Positions 49,837-58,720 of a stretch of DNA of 64,000 nucleotides are shown here, piece after piece. The position numbers were made by a program, and so were the translations under genes. Position 1 is the first letter of the stretch. Each line of letters begins with the position of its first letter. Origin of the DNA: Salimicrobium halophilum (GTDB taxonomy: Bacteria > Bacillota > Bacilli > Bacillales > Halobacillaceae); assembly GCF_900100295.1 (NCBI RefSeq), contig NZ_FNEV01000003.1, forward strand, positions 1 to 64,000, in the 5' to 3' direction. Under the pieces are notes generated by a model that searched no databases, was not told the DNA's origin, and saw nothing but the letters and a program-made list of their open reading frames with translations.

Positions 49837-51498
49837 TTATTCCGCTTTTTTATTGACCCAGACTTCTCCGTTTTCGTACTTCAACTGTTCCGGATAACGG
49901 AGGTCCGTGACTTCGTCGATCGTTTGCTGTGTCGGCTTCTTGGTCATGAGGGAGACGATGATGTTAGCAAGGAACCCGGCTGCTGCGCCGAATACCCCTG
50001 CCCCCGTATCTATGATACCAAGAAGCGTTATTCCTCCGAATTTGGCAAGGAAAATGTAGCTGAGCGTCACTGTAAGCCCGACTAGCATTCCCGCCACGAC
50101 CCCTGGTCCATTTGCTCTTCTCCACCATACACCAAGTACCAGTGCAGGGAAAAAGGACCCGGATGCGAGTGCGAACGCCCATGCTACGATCTGTGTAATC
50201 GCACCTGGAGGATTCAGGGCAATCAGACCGGCAATGACTGTTGCAATGACGATAGACCAGCGACCGACAGCCAGACGCTTTCTTTCCGTAGCCTTAGGAT
50301 TGATGGAACGATAGTAGATGTCATGAGACAGGGCTGCGGAGATCGTGATCATCAGACCACCTGCCGTTGATAAGGCGGCAGCCATGGCACCAGCAGCCAT
50401 CAGACCGATGACGAAGATACCAAGATTCGCAATCTCAGGAGTCGCCATGACGACGATATCTCCGCTGATGACAAGTTCCGACCACTGAAGCGTGCCGTCT
50501 CCATTGGAATCAGCTACAGATAACTGTCCCGTATCCACCCAGGACTGAGTCCAGGCAGGTAGATTATTGATGGAAGACCCCGCTACCTGCGTCATAAGAA
50601 TGAAGCGGGAGAAAGCTGCATAAGCAGGCGCGGACAAATAAAGAAGTCCGATGAATACAAGTGCCCATGCTCCACTCCACCTGGCCGCTTTCATCGTCGC
50701 CACCGTAAAGAACCTGGTGATTACGTGCGGCAGCCCTGCGGTACCAGCCATAAGTGTAAACATCAAAGCGATGAACTGCCATTTCGTTCCTTCTGTGAAT
50801 GGAACAAGGTATTCGCTTATGCCTAGCTGTTGATCCAGCGTTGAGAACTCAGATACGACTTCCCCGTAAGAAACCCATGGGAGTGGATTGTTCGTCAACT
50901 GCATAGCCATGAAAACGACGGGAATCACGTATGCTGTGATAAGAACAACGTACTGAGCGACCTGTGTCCAGGTGATTCCTTTCATTCCCCCGAGCGCAGA
51001 GTAGAAAGCGATCAGGACGACACCGATCAGTGTACCGATGGCTGTGTTCACTTCAAGTAGTCGACCGATGACGACCCCTGATCCCGCCAGCTGTCCGACT
51101 GAATAAGTGAAACTGATGATGATCGTGGCTGCAGCGGCTATGAGACGGGCCAAGTCGTTTTTATACCGGTCTCCGATGAATTCAGGCACCGTATATCTCC
51201 CATATTTCCTCAACTGAGGAGCAAGTAGAAATGTCAGGAGGAGATACCCTCCGGTCCAGCCCATGATATAAGCCAGCCCATCGTATCCGAGAAGCATGAT
51301 CGTTCCCGCCATTCCTATGAATGAAGCTGCACTCATCCAATCGGCACCGATAGCCATGCCGTTGAATACAGGGGGGACCCCGCGGTCCGCTACATAAAAA
51401 TCAGATGTCTTCTTTGCAGTGTTAAAGATGGCGATACCTATGTATAGCGCAAACGTCGCTACGATTAATGCGAGTGAGACTAGAAATTGTGTATCCAT
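49837..51498 (-). CDS. Sodium:solute symporter of the acetate permease (ActP) type
   Basis: 553 residues, about 13 transmembrane helices, SSS family. Features of the ActP subgroup: ADRGVPPVFNGMAIGADWMSAASFIGMAGTI at TM2 and GLPHVITRFFTVATMKAARWSG near residue 255. Acts on acetate or other short-chain monocarboxylates with Na+. Third gene of an operon with a DUF485 partner and a 61-aa membrane protein, preceded by a cre site. Na+ coupling suits a halophile. Confidence 0.92.
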   Translation of the reverse strand: MDTQFLVSLALIVATFALYIGIAIFNTAKKTSDFYVADRGVPPVFNGMAIGADWMSAASFIGMAGTIMLLGYDGLAYIMGWTGGYLLLTFLLAPQLRKYGRYTVPEFIGDRYKNDLARLIAAAATIIISFTYSVGQLAGSGVVIGRLLEVNTAIGTLIGVVLIAFYSALGGMKGITWTQVAQYVVLITAYVIPVVFMAMQLTNNPLPWVSYGEVVSEFSTLDQQLGISEYLVPFTEGTKWQFIALMFTLMAGTAGLPHVITRFFTVATMKAARWSGAWALVFIGLLYLSAPAYAAFSRFILMTQVAGSSINNLPAWTQSWVDTGQLSVADSNGDGTLQWSELVISGDIVVMATPEIANLGIFVIGLMAAGAMAAALSTAGGLMITISAALSHDIYYRSINPKATERKRLAVGRWSIVIATVIAGLIALNPPGAITQIVAWAFALASGSFFPALVLGVWWRRANGPGVVAGMLVGLTVTLSYIFLAKFGGITLLGIIDTGAGVFGAAAGFLANIIVSLMTKKPTQQTIDEVTDLRYPEQLKYENGEVWVNKKAE

Positions 51499-51510
51499 AC
51501 CTTCCCCCTA

Positions 51511-51810
51511 CTATTTATTGACCGCCTGATCTTCATCCTCTTCCTGATCAAGATCCAGCAGGCCGAATTTTTTGTCTACGATATCACTTATAATAGCGTT
51601 GGCGAATAACAGAAAAATAAATGTCAGTACAGCACCTTGTGCTCCCATATAATAATGAAGCGGCATGTTTAAGAACGTAATAGATGATAGTGGCTCTGCA
51701 AAAAGCACTACCCCATAAGAAACACAAAATCCGATGGCAAGATAAATGACGATGAGCATGGTGCGAGTACGGAAATAAGCATCCGCTGTCTTCTTATCGA
51801 TCTTCTGCAA
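51511..51810 (-). CDS. DUF485 membrane partner of the symporter
   Basis: 99 residues, two transmembrane helices (TMLIVIYLAIGFCVSYGVVLF and GAQGAVLTFIFLLFANAII). DUF485 proteins are found beside ActP symporters and are thought to modulate them. TTG at 51810 is spaced 8 nt from GGAGG; the GTG at 51819 overlaps that SD. It lies 12 nt before the symporter gene. Confidence 0.9.
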   Translation of the reverse strand: MQKIDKKTADAYFRTRTMLIVIYLAIGFCVSYGVVLFAEPLSSITFLNMPLHYYMGAQGAVLTFIFLLFANAIISDIVDKKFGLLDLDQEEDEDQAVNK

Positions 51811-51827
51811 ATGATCCACCTCCTGAT

Positions 51828-52013
51828 TTAATCCCTTAAGTCAAAAATGAAAGATACCGTCTCCCAGAATGGAAGCGGAACCATCGCCACTTTGACGATG
51901 ACGAAACCGAATAGTGCCAAAAATGGAGCAAAGAGAAAGAAAGGTTTCGATTTTTTAAGTCCTAAAAACACACTGACGACCGTCAGTATCACAAATCCTA
52001 TGACAAGTTCCAT
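51828..52013 (-). CDS. Small membrane protein heading the symporter operon
   Basis: 61 residues, two hydrophobic segments (ELVIGFVILTVVSVFLGL and FFLFAPFLALFGFVIVKVAMV). First gene of the acetate-type operon; family unknown to me. GGGGTGACTC precedes the ATG, and a cre site lies just upstream. Confidence 0.8.
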   Translation of the reverse strand: MELVIGFVILTVVSVFLGLKKSKPFFLFAPFLALFGFVIVKVAMVPLPFWETVSFIFDLRD

Positions 52014-52027
52014 GAGTCACCCCTTTC

Positions 52028-52041
52028 TGTAATCGCTTACA
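52028..52041. promoter_or_regulatory. CcpA cre site in front of the acetate symporter operon
   Basis: TGTAATCGCTTACA matches the CcpA consensus TGWNANCGNTNWCA at every defined position. It sits 15 bp upstream of the first start codon, i.e. in the 5' region of the transcript, typical for repression by roadblock. Catabolite repression of acetate uptake is inferred. Confidence 0.85.
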
Positions 52042-52194
52042 ATTATGACGATTAATTTTTCGAAAATATTAAATTTTCTATATATTATTAAACTAGATGT
52101 TCACAAATATGTCAATAATATGGATGCACTTTCGAAAAATCGGACCCATGTCCCTAAGTAGATCGATGCTCCTGATTAAAAACAAATAAAAAAA

Positions 52195-52219
52195 TGACCT
52201 CCGGATGATCCGGAAGTCA
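52195..52219 (-). terminator. Terminator after the 5'-nucleotidase gene
   Basis: TGAC-C-TCCGG and CCGGA-A-GTCA form a 9-bp stem with one mismatch and a 5-nt loop, followed on the minus strand by TTTTTTTAT. Confidence 0.85.
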
Positions 52220-52231
52220 CTCTCTTCACTA

Positions 52232-54364
52232 TTACTGGTTCACATCGACAATACGGCCTTCTACTTCAGGAGATACAGAATCCCCCTGAGTCTGAAGATA
52301 TTCTGTGAATACGTCGTAGTCTACGAATCCAGGCTCACTTACCCGGTTATCTTCATAAACTTCTGCAAACATGTCGTAATCGTCCCCGCCTTGAATGGTG
52401 AACAGGTTACTAGCTACATAATACATTTCATCTTCCATCAATGGTTCATACGTACCATCGTCCTGTAGTACTTCTGCACTTACGATACGCTCACCGGCAG
52501 GCTGGCTGCTGTCGTATTCGAACTTCATACCAGCGACGTGGAGGAACTGTCCACCTGCAGTAGGAGCTGTAGATACGCTATGCTCCAGAGCTTCCATGAA
52601 CTCGGAACCCTGGATTTCCATGATGCCAAGTTCGTTTCCGAATGGCATAACCTCCAGAATCTCTCCTAGAGTAATCGGTCCTTCATCGATAGAAGTACGG
52701 ATGCCTCCTCCATTGGATACAGCGATTTGTGTTTCAGGGTTGATCTGTTGAGCTTTCCAGAGCATACCGTCTGTGATCAGGTTCCCGAGATTCGTTTCCC
52801 CTGTACGTACGTCTTCACGCACACCATTTAATGGAACTTCAGCAGATACTCCGATTTCTTCTTCTTGCAGTTCTTGTACTTGCTCCGTGTAAGGTTCAAG
52901 CTGTTCAGCAAAAGATTCGTCTTTAGGAAGCCCATCAAGTTCAACGAGTTCCCCTTCGTAATCAGTGATTACACCGTTACTATCAAATTCGACTTCCAGT
53001 GTGCCAAGATTGTCGTTATTTCCACCTGCCTGTACGATTACAGTAGGTTCATCTTTGTCTACGAAACGAGGCTCAGGAATCTCCGTGTGCGTATGACCGC
53101 CGACAATAATATCAATGCCGTCTACTTCTTCGGCCAGAACTTCATCGTTATCGTATTCAGGATTATCGTTCAGTCCGAGGTGCGTAAGGGCGATGACTTT
53201 ATCCACCCCACGGTCTTCAAAAGCTTGAACCATCGCTTCCGCTTCTTCAATGTAGTCGGAGAAAGTAATATTCTCAGGACTGGAAATATCGGCTGTTTCT
53301 TCAGTCGTCAACCCGAAGATTCCGACTTCCTCTCCCTTGACCTTTTTCGTGAAGCCACTGTAAATCTGTCCATCCTTCGCATCTGCCGTCACGATATCCG
53401 TTTTATCCATATCGTCAAAAAGTGGATCCTCGGAAAAATCGACGTTGGAAGCGACAAATGGAAACTCCGCGTTATTAACGAATTCTGCAAGGGCTTCGTG
53501 ACCATTTTCACCAGCTCCGAGGTCAAATTCATGGTTACCGAAAGACATGGCGTCATAACCGAGCTGATTCATAAAATCGAGGTCGGCCTGTCCCAGGAAC
53601 TCCTGGAAGTAAAGAGTACCGGAGAAGACATCTCCACCACTAAGAAGGAGTGATGCAGGATTTTTACCGCGGAAATTGTCTACCGCTGTTTTCGTCTCGG
53701 CTATGTTGCCGATGTTTCCGTGTGTATCATTCGTGTGCATCAACGCAAGCTCATAATCGTCGTCGGTCGCTTCAGCAGCTCTATGAAGGAACACGGCGTA
53801 ATCTCCACGTTTCGCTTCCATATCGACACCGAACTCCGTCTCAGACACACCATTAGTGATGCCATGATCGACTAATGCCTGGACCGCTTTATAATAGCGG
53901 TTGCTGACGTCATCAAAATCGATGGTATCCGTAGTCGGTTCCAATCCGAACCCTTCCTGGATCCAGATAGCCAATTCACCACGAGTGATCAGATCATTGG
54001 CCCCGAATGTGTCAGAAGTCTTACCTTCTGTGATACCAGCCTCTTTAAGAGCCGCTACTTCAGCTTCTGCACGAGCCGGAACATCATTGAAGCCTGTATC
54101 AGCATCAGCGTCAATATCAAGACCAAGAACATTGGCGAGTTGTACTGCCGCATCCACACGTTTGATCGGCATATATGTACCGAAGGTCGTTTCTGTGTAC
54201 CCCTGGGTCGCTCCCTGTTCAACCAGGAAATCAACCGCTTCCGTATATCGGTCGTTGACGTCTTCGAACTGATGCGAATCCGCCATTACAGCAGGTGCTG
54301 ATACCGTCACCGCAGCTGTTGCAGCTATTGCGGAAGCCGTCAGCATTTTCTTGTTTTTACTCAC
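52232..54364 (-). CDS. SLH-anchored 5'-nucleotidase / UshA-type phosphoesterase
   Basis: About 710 residues. Signal peptide (1-31, ...SAPAVMADS), three S-layer homology domains (about 30-210, e.g. FEDVNDRYTEAVDFLVEQG, DLITRGELAIWIQEGFGL), a metallophosphoesterase domain with the DTHGN (about 220), SGGDVFSG and GNHEFDLG metal-binding motifs, VGGHTHTE, and a 5_nucleotid_C domain (about 500-690, ISNGGGIR-like). It removes phosphate from nucleotides at the cell surface. GTG 54364 is spaced 8 nt from GGAG; the ATG two codons earlier is too close. SLH domains suggest binding to pyruvylated wall polymer. Confidence 0.93.
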   Translation of the reverse strand: MSKNKKMLTASAIAATAAVTVSAPAVMADSHQFEDVNDRYTEAVDFLVEQGATQGYTETTFGTYMPIKRVDAAVQLANVLGLDIDADADTGFNDVPARAEAEVAALKEAGITEGKTSDTFGANDLITRGELAIWIQEGFGLEPTTDTIDFDDVSNRYYKAVQALVDHGITNGVSETEFGVDMEAKRGDYAVFLHRAAEATDDDYELALMHTNDTHGNIGNIAETKTAVDNFRGKNPASLLLSGGDVFSGTLYFQEFLGQADLDFMNQLGYDAMSFGNHEFDLGAGENGHEALAEFVNNAEFPFVASNVDFSEDPLFDDMDKTDIVTADAKDGQIYSGFTKKVKGEEVGIFGLTTEETADISSPENITFSDYIEEAEAMVQAFEDRGVDKVIALTHLGLNDNPEYDNDEVLAEEVDGIDIIVGGHTHTEIPEPRFVDKDEPTVIVQAGGNNDNLGTLEVEFDSNGVITDYEGELVELDGLPKDESFAEQLEPYTEQVQELQEEEIGVSAEVPLNGVREDVRTGETNLGNLITDGMLWKAQQINPETQIAVSNGGGIRTSIDEGPITLGEILEVMPFGNELGIMEIQGSEFMEALEHSVSTAPTAGGQFLHVAGMKFEYDSSQPAGERIVSAEVLQDDGTYEPLMEDEMYYVASNLFTIQGGDDYDMFAEVYEDNRVSEPGFVDYDVFTEYLQTQGDSVSPEVEGRIVDVNQ

Positions 54365-54497
54365 ATCCATCTCTCCTTTTAGTAAAATATGAAAGCCCAT
54401 TCATTTTTCATTTTACATGAAATATTCTGAAAAATAAACGAGTTTTACAATTTATTATAAGAACTTTTACCTACGCTCAAAAAATGAACGCCTTCTT

Positions 54498-54534
54498 CTC
54501 CCTGAAAATCAAGTATTAATGGGGTTTCAGGGAG
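54498..54534 (-). terminator. Extended hairpin after the secreted nuclease gene
   Basis: CTCCCTGAAA and TTTCAGGGAG (10 bp) with outer CGCCT/AGGCG pairs extending it. On the minus strand it lies 40 nt beyond the nuclease stop and is followed by ATTTTTTG, so it would terminate that gene. Confidence 0.8.
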
Positions 54535-54575
54535 ATAGGCGCCAAAACTACTTACACTGATAACTGTTCAGATGA

Positions 54576-57500
54576 TTATTTGTTCCTACCCTTTCCGTTT
54601 CCAGGGTGCTCGTCATGAACAGGATGATCTTCCCATTTGTCTCCGTTTTTCTTGTTTCCTTTTCCAGGATGTTCGTCATGGACCGGGTGATCTTCCCACT
54701 TGTCATGGCCCTTCATTTTTCCTGGATGTGTACTCTCTTCTTCAAAGTCGAATAATGCAAGCACTGGGTCATGATCACTTGCCCTTCCGTTCTCTACACT
54801 GAAATTGGAATTCACGTTGATCGTTTCGATTTCTGCGTTCTCATACAAGCTGTCTGTCGCAAGAATGTGATCCAATACTTGGGCATTTCCCTGATAGTTG
54901 TACGTATACCTGTCTTGCTGGTCCACGTCTTCAATCAAATTGTTCAACACATCCCCTTCTAATTCTTCCAGAGGATTCGAGAATTCGAAATCGTTCAAGT
55001 CACCCATTACGACTACATTCGCATTCTCCATTTCCGCTTCCACTTTCTCGGTGAACTCGCGGATCAAAGCAGCTTGTTTCATACGTTGGTCTTCACTTCC
55101 GAGTTCGTAAGGATGCTCTGCTCCAAACGGTGCTCCATCTCCGCCTTTGGAGTTGAAGTGATTCGTTATGACAATCACTTTCTCTCCGTTGAATTCAAAC
55201 TCGGCTGCCAATGGTTTCCGGGAGTCATCCCAAGCCTCATTTTGCGGAGCGATTCGTGCAGGGTTGTGGGAAAGTCCGTCTTCTGTCACTTCCACCGCTG
55301 TTGTCGCATCTCCCGCTGGTTTGTCCGTCATCGTCACGCGCTCCGGATTATAGATGACACCGACTCGGATATTCCCGCCTGGAATACCCCCATCCTGACC
55401 ATCTTGAGGAGCTACCTCCGCGTATTCATACGTCGGACCGCCTGCTTCTTCAATGGCCGTGATTAACGTCTCATAACTCTCACTTCCGTCGACAGTACCG
55501 TCATCTTCGTTTCCGCTATTATCCTGCACTTCCACCAATCCGACGATGTCAGGAGCGTTCATATTCTCCACCATCTGTTCAGCGATCCGAGCAGTTTTTT
55601 CAGGGCTCGTCTCCGGCGAGAAGTTTTCCATGTTATACGTTGCTACAGACAGCTCTGTCTCGGAACCTTCAAGCGTACCGAACTCTTCCTCGGCTCCTCC
55701 ATCTTTCAATTCAGGAAGGTCTCCGGTCGGACGGATTTTGTAATTGCTGTAGTCGTAGTTCACGACACCGGTAATCGAGCCTTCAAAGTAGTCTCCCGTT
55801 TTCGCAACGATGTCCTCGCCATCTACATCAATCAACATCCGCTCCGGGTTCAGATCCTCTTCCGTCAGTCGCAGACCATCGACATCCGTAAATGCCTGAT
55901 CTTCACTAGTTTCTACGTAAACCGGAAGTTCTTCGTATTTGACAGGACCGGTTACCGTTGCATCCGGTAGTTCCACAAGCATTCCCTCGAGACTTTCATA
56001 GAAATCAAGACCGTCCGTCTTAGGATCGAACGAGGTCATGCCGTCATCTTCGACCGTTTCTGTAGGCTGAATACGATCTTCACCAATGACGGTGGTATCC
56101 GGCAGCTCCGACCCGGAAGAGATTTCTGTGATACCTGAAGCCGAAATCTGAGTAGTAAGGAGGTCATCAACATCGCTATAGCCGTCTTCTCTCCATTCGG
56201 TTACCTCACCATCTACCGCTACTTCGTCTCCGACTTCCACCTCATGACCAGAGCTATAAACATAGATACCTTCTGATGTACGAATGTCATCATCCGGATT
56301 CACCGATTGCATATAGAAACCACTGGATCCGTCCAGCTTCGTCACCACACCTATCACTCCGGTCACGGCTTGTCCTTCATACGGAGAGGTGTGGCCGACT
56401 CCCTGGATGTCGTGGATCTCCGCATCATCTACAGAAGGCAGAACACTGTACGTAAAGGTCTTCCCTTCACTTACTGTTCCATCTTCTTTCACGACAACTG
56501 CACTCAGCGTCGTGTCTTCCGTGATAGGAATCGGTCCGGTATAGAGAGTACTGTCCATATCAGCTTCAGATCCATCTGTCGTGTAGCGGATTTCTGCATT
56601 TTTCTGAGCAGTATATAGTTCTACTTCTGTGCCTTCGACGATACTGCCTGATTCTTCAGAAGACTGGACAGCGAATACTTCCGTTACAACATCTCTGTCG
56701 TTTCTCGGAACAATCCGGTATTCGTTATAGCTGTAGTTCACCACACCCGTCAGCTGTTCGTATGTATCCCCTACATCAAGCAGCCCTTCTTCTTTCGGAG
56801 TGGAATATAAAGTACCCTCTTCATCCTGAAGTGTATAATCGCCGAATTCATTGACACTTTCCACTGTTACGTTTTCTGCCTGTACAAGCTCCCCTTCCAC
56901 ATCTTCAGTCATACCAGAACTGGTCACTGTTTCAGGTTGTGGAACACCAGGGGATCCCGTTTCTTCGATAGCAGAGTCCAGGGTTTCTATTTGAGCCATC
57001 CCGAAATAGTCACCAAGTGTACCTTGGGCTTCCACTCTTGTTCCAAGATCTACGTCAAGAGAAGGACCGCGCAGAATGACTCCAGCAGTGTCGTCCTGAA
57101 CGTACAGGTTTGTTTGACCTCCGGTGACAAAAGATGCAGTTACAACACCTTCCACTCTCACGGTATCCCCTTCGGAAGCATTTCTGGCTTCTGCAATCGT
57201 GACTTTTTCAACCGCTTCCTCTTCTTCTACTTCGTAACTTCCAAGATTTTCGAACGTATCTTTCGGATAAGGATTCCATTCAGCGGATGTTTCAAAAGCA
57301 TCATCTATAACCGTATCACCGGACGTAATACTTTCATCTCTGACAAGCGTTACGTCTTGCCCGAAGGAGTCCTCGCTTCCGGTCTGGCCTATGGAATCGA
57401 CCACAGTGTCTGCTTTCTTAAGAACAACCGGGTCATTCCCGTTAAAATTCGTCACTCCACCGTTTTCCGTATCCGCTTTTGCGAGTACTTCTTCACCGGC

Positions 57501-57797
57501 ACTCGTGTGAGCGATCACATGAACATCACCGGCTTCAAGCGTTCCTTCGAGCGTTAAATCGGTCGAAGCCGTGGTGCTTCCATTGGAATACAGCTCCACG
57601 GTATACCCGGACAGATCCACCGCTTCCCCGGTGCCGTTATAAATCTCAAGTGCTTTGTTATAGCCGCTTCCCTCTACATATTCAGAAAATAATAAATCCG
57701 TCGTCTCCTCTGCACTTACCCTGTCCACATTCGCATATGGTGCAAGCACCATTGCTGCCGTACCGATACCTAGCGCCAACCTTTTCACATAGTTCAA
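54576..57797 (-). CDS. Large secreted nuclease/phosphatase (ExeM/YhcR-like architecture)
   Basis: 1073 residues from a TTG start spaced 6 nt after GGAGGAG. Signal peptide (1-30), lamin-tail domain (about 32-150, LFSEYVEGSGYNKALEIYN), OB-fold nucleic-acid-binding domains (about 195-370), chitobiase-type Ig (about 378-445, AEIRYTTDGSEADMDSTLYTGP), another OB region (about 455-700) and an endonuclease/exonuclease/phosphatase domain (about 715-1020) with LSVATYNMENFS, DIVGLVEVQD, MGDLNDFEF and ASDHDPVLA, so catalytic residues look intact. The C-terminal ~50 residues hold two copies of DKWEDHPVHDEHPG with His/Lys/Gly; no sortase or SLH signal. Degrades extracellular DNA/RNA (inference). Confidence 0.92.
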   Translation of the reverse strand: MNYVKRLALGIGTAAMVLAPYANVDRVSAEETTDLLFSEYVEGSGYNKALEIYNGTGEAVDLSGYTVELYSNGSTTASTDLTLEGTLEAGDVHVIAHTSAGEEVLAKADTENGGVTNFNGNDPVVLKKADTVVDSIGQTGSEDSFGQDVTLVRDESITSGDTVIDDAFETSAEWNPYPKDTFENLGSYEVEEEEAVEKVTIAEARNASEGDTVRVEGVVTASFVTGGQTNLYVQDDTAGVILRGPSLDVDLGTRVEAQGTLGDYFGMAQIETLDSAIEETGSPGVPQPETVTSSGMTEDVEGELVQAENVTVESVNEFGDYTLQDEEGTLYSTPKEEGLLDVGDTYEQLTGVVNYSYNEYRIVPRNDRDVVTEVFAVQSSEESGSIVEGTEVELYTAQKNAEIRYTTDGSEADMDSTLYTGPIPITEDTTLSAVVVKEDGTVSEGKTFTYSVLPSVDDAEIHDIQGVGHTSPYEGQAVTGVIGVVTKLDGSSGFYMQSVNPDDDIRTSEGIYVYSSGHEVEVGDEVAVDGEVTEWREDGYSDVDDLLTTQISASGITEISSGSELPDTTVIGEDRIQPTETVEDDGMTSFDPKTDGLDFYESLEGMLVELPDATVTGPVKYEELPVYVETSEDQAFTDVDGLRLTEEDLNPERMLIDVDGEDIVAKTGDYFEGSITGVVNYDYSNYKIRPTGDLPELKDGGAEEEFGTLEGSETELSVATYNMENFSPETSPEKTARIAEQMVENMNAPDIVGLVEVQDNSGNEDDGTVDGSESYETLITAIEEAGGPTYEYAEVAPQDGQDGGIPGGNIRVGVIYNPERVTMTDKPAGDATTAVEVTEDGLSHNPARIAPQNEAWDDSRKPLAAEFEFNGEKVIVITNHFNSKGGDGAPFGAEHPYELGSEDQRMKQAALIREFTEKVEAEMENANVVVMGDLNDFEFSNPLEELEGDVLNNLIEDVDQQDRYTYNYQGNAQVLDHILATDSLYENAEIETINVNSNFSVENGRASDHDPVLALFDFEEESTHPGKMKGHDKWEDHPVHDEHPGKGNKKNGDKWEDHPVHDEHPGNGKGRNK

Positions 57798-57819
57798 ACG
57801 CGTCTCCTCCTTTTAATAA

Positions 57820-57834
57820 ATGTAAGCGCATTCT
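57820..57834. promoter_or_regulatory. Possible cre-like site upstream of the nuclease gene
   Basis: ATGTAAGCGCATTCT fits the relaxed cre consensus WTGNAANCGNWNNCW, but not the stricter TGWNANCGNTNWCA. It lies 22 bp upstream of the TTG start. Confidence 0.5.
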
Positions 57835-57923
57835 TATTATAAATGGACAAGGTTAATGCTGTGTATATATATTCTGGAGATTTTGTAAATTGATTCAAAA
57901 GGTTCGAACAACTTTCTGATCCG

Positions 57924-58595
57924 TCACCTGTAAAAATTCACCCATGTCTCAGGACCTACAATTCCATCGACCTGCAGACAATGTTTCCTCTGGAAATGAC
58001 GTATGACTTCTTCTGTTTTCGGACCGAAAATTCCATCCGTTCTTATTTGCACGGCAACTTGAACCTGTTTGACCCGCTTACCTCTGCTACCTCTTCTTAG
58101 TAGAAACCCGGGATAATCGAAAGGACTCTTCCCTGTTTTCAATTCTTCCCAAGACATACCATGGGTCCATTCTAGGTGAGGGTAATCCTGGAAAGAATTC
58201 CAGTTTCCACCCCACGTAAATCCTAAGCCTTTAGCCACAGAAGCAACCCTTCTCCAGTCCTCATTCACTTTCCATACGGCTTGTTGTCCGTTATCCGTAA
58301 CAAGGCAAAAATCGATAGCAAATCCGTAATTATGGATACTCTGTCCGGGCTTTGCGTTCGTTACCACCTTCCCCCGTCTCCCATATTTGGTACCATTGAA
58401 CTGATACCCTGGCCGACCTTGCCCATAAAGGTATGCTTGTTGTTCATGAGAACGGTATCCCCCGGTGACCTGGGCGAAGATCCCTTCATCATAAACTTGA
58501 CTGATGATTCTCTGCCCCCATTCAGCAATACGGTTCTCCACGCCCTGCATATTTCTCGTGCTGCGCCGCAATAGTTCTTCCCTGGTGATTTTCAT
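57924..58595 (-). CDS. Peptidoglycan endopeptidase of the CwlK/VanY family with peptidoglycan-binding domain
   Basis: 223 residues. M15-type L-alanyl-D-glutamate/D-Ala-D-Ala peptidase domain (about 5-155) with HNYGFAIDFCLV (Zn His and Asp) and YPHLEWTHG (second His), and a C-terminal PG_binding_1 domain (about 160-223, RTDGIFGPKTEEVIRHFQRKH). No signal peptide, as in phage-type endolysins and some CwlK proteins, so export may need a holin or lysis; a phage-remnant origin is possible but no other phage gene is nearby. ATG 58595 follows GAAGGAGGGTGGTCAA. Confidence 0.88.
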   Translation of the reverse strand: MKITREELLRRSTRNMQGVENRIAEWGQRIISQVYDEGIFAQVTGGYRSHEQQAYLYGQGRPGYQFNGTKYGRRGKVVTNAKPGQSIHNYGFAIDFCLVTDNGQQAVWKVNEDWRRVASVAKGLGFTWGGNWNSFQDYPHLEWTHGMSWEELKTGKSPFDYPGFLLRRGSRGKRVKQVQVAVQIRTDGIFGPKTEEVIRHFQRKHCLQVDGIVGPETWVNFYR

Positions 58596-58720
58596 TTGAC
58601 CACCCTCCTTCAGAGCTATAATCGAAACGGATTTCATTCGGGTGTAATCAGATTAATGGATTTTTTGGAAACAGACATCTAAAATAAGTACATGAAACGG
58701 ATGAAGTTGAGGTGAAAATG

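Noticed and set aside
52865-53653. 262-codon open frame on the plus strand
   Set aside because: Fully antisense to the 5'-nucleotidase, whose motifs and signal peptide are clear.
57924-58595. Prophage remnant suggested by the endolysin-like CwlK/VanY gene
   Set aside because: No holin, structural, integrase or attachment-site signal nearby; CwlK-like genes also occur as ordinary chromosomal genes.
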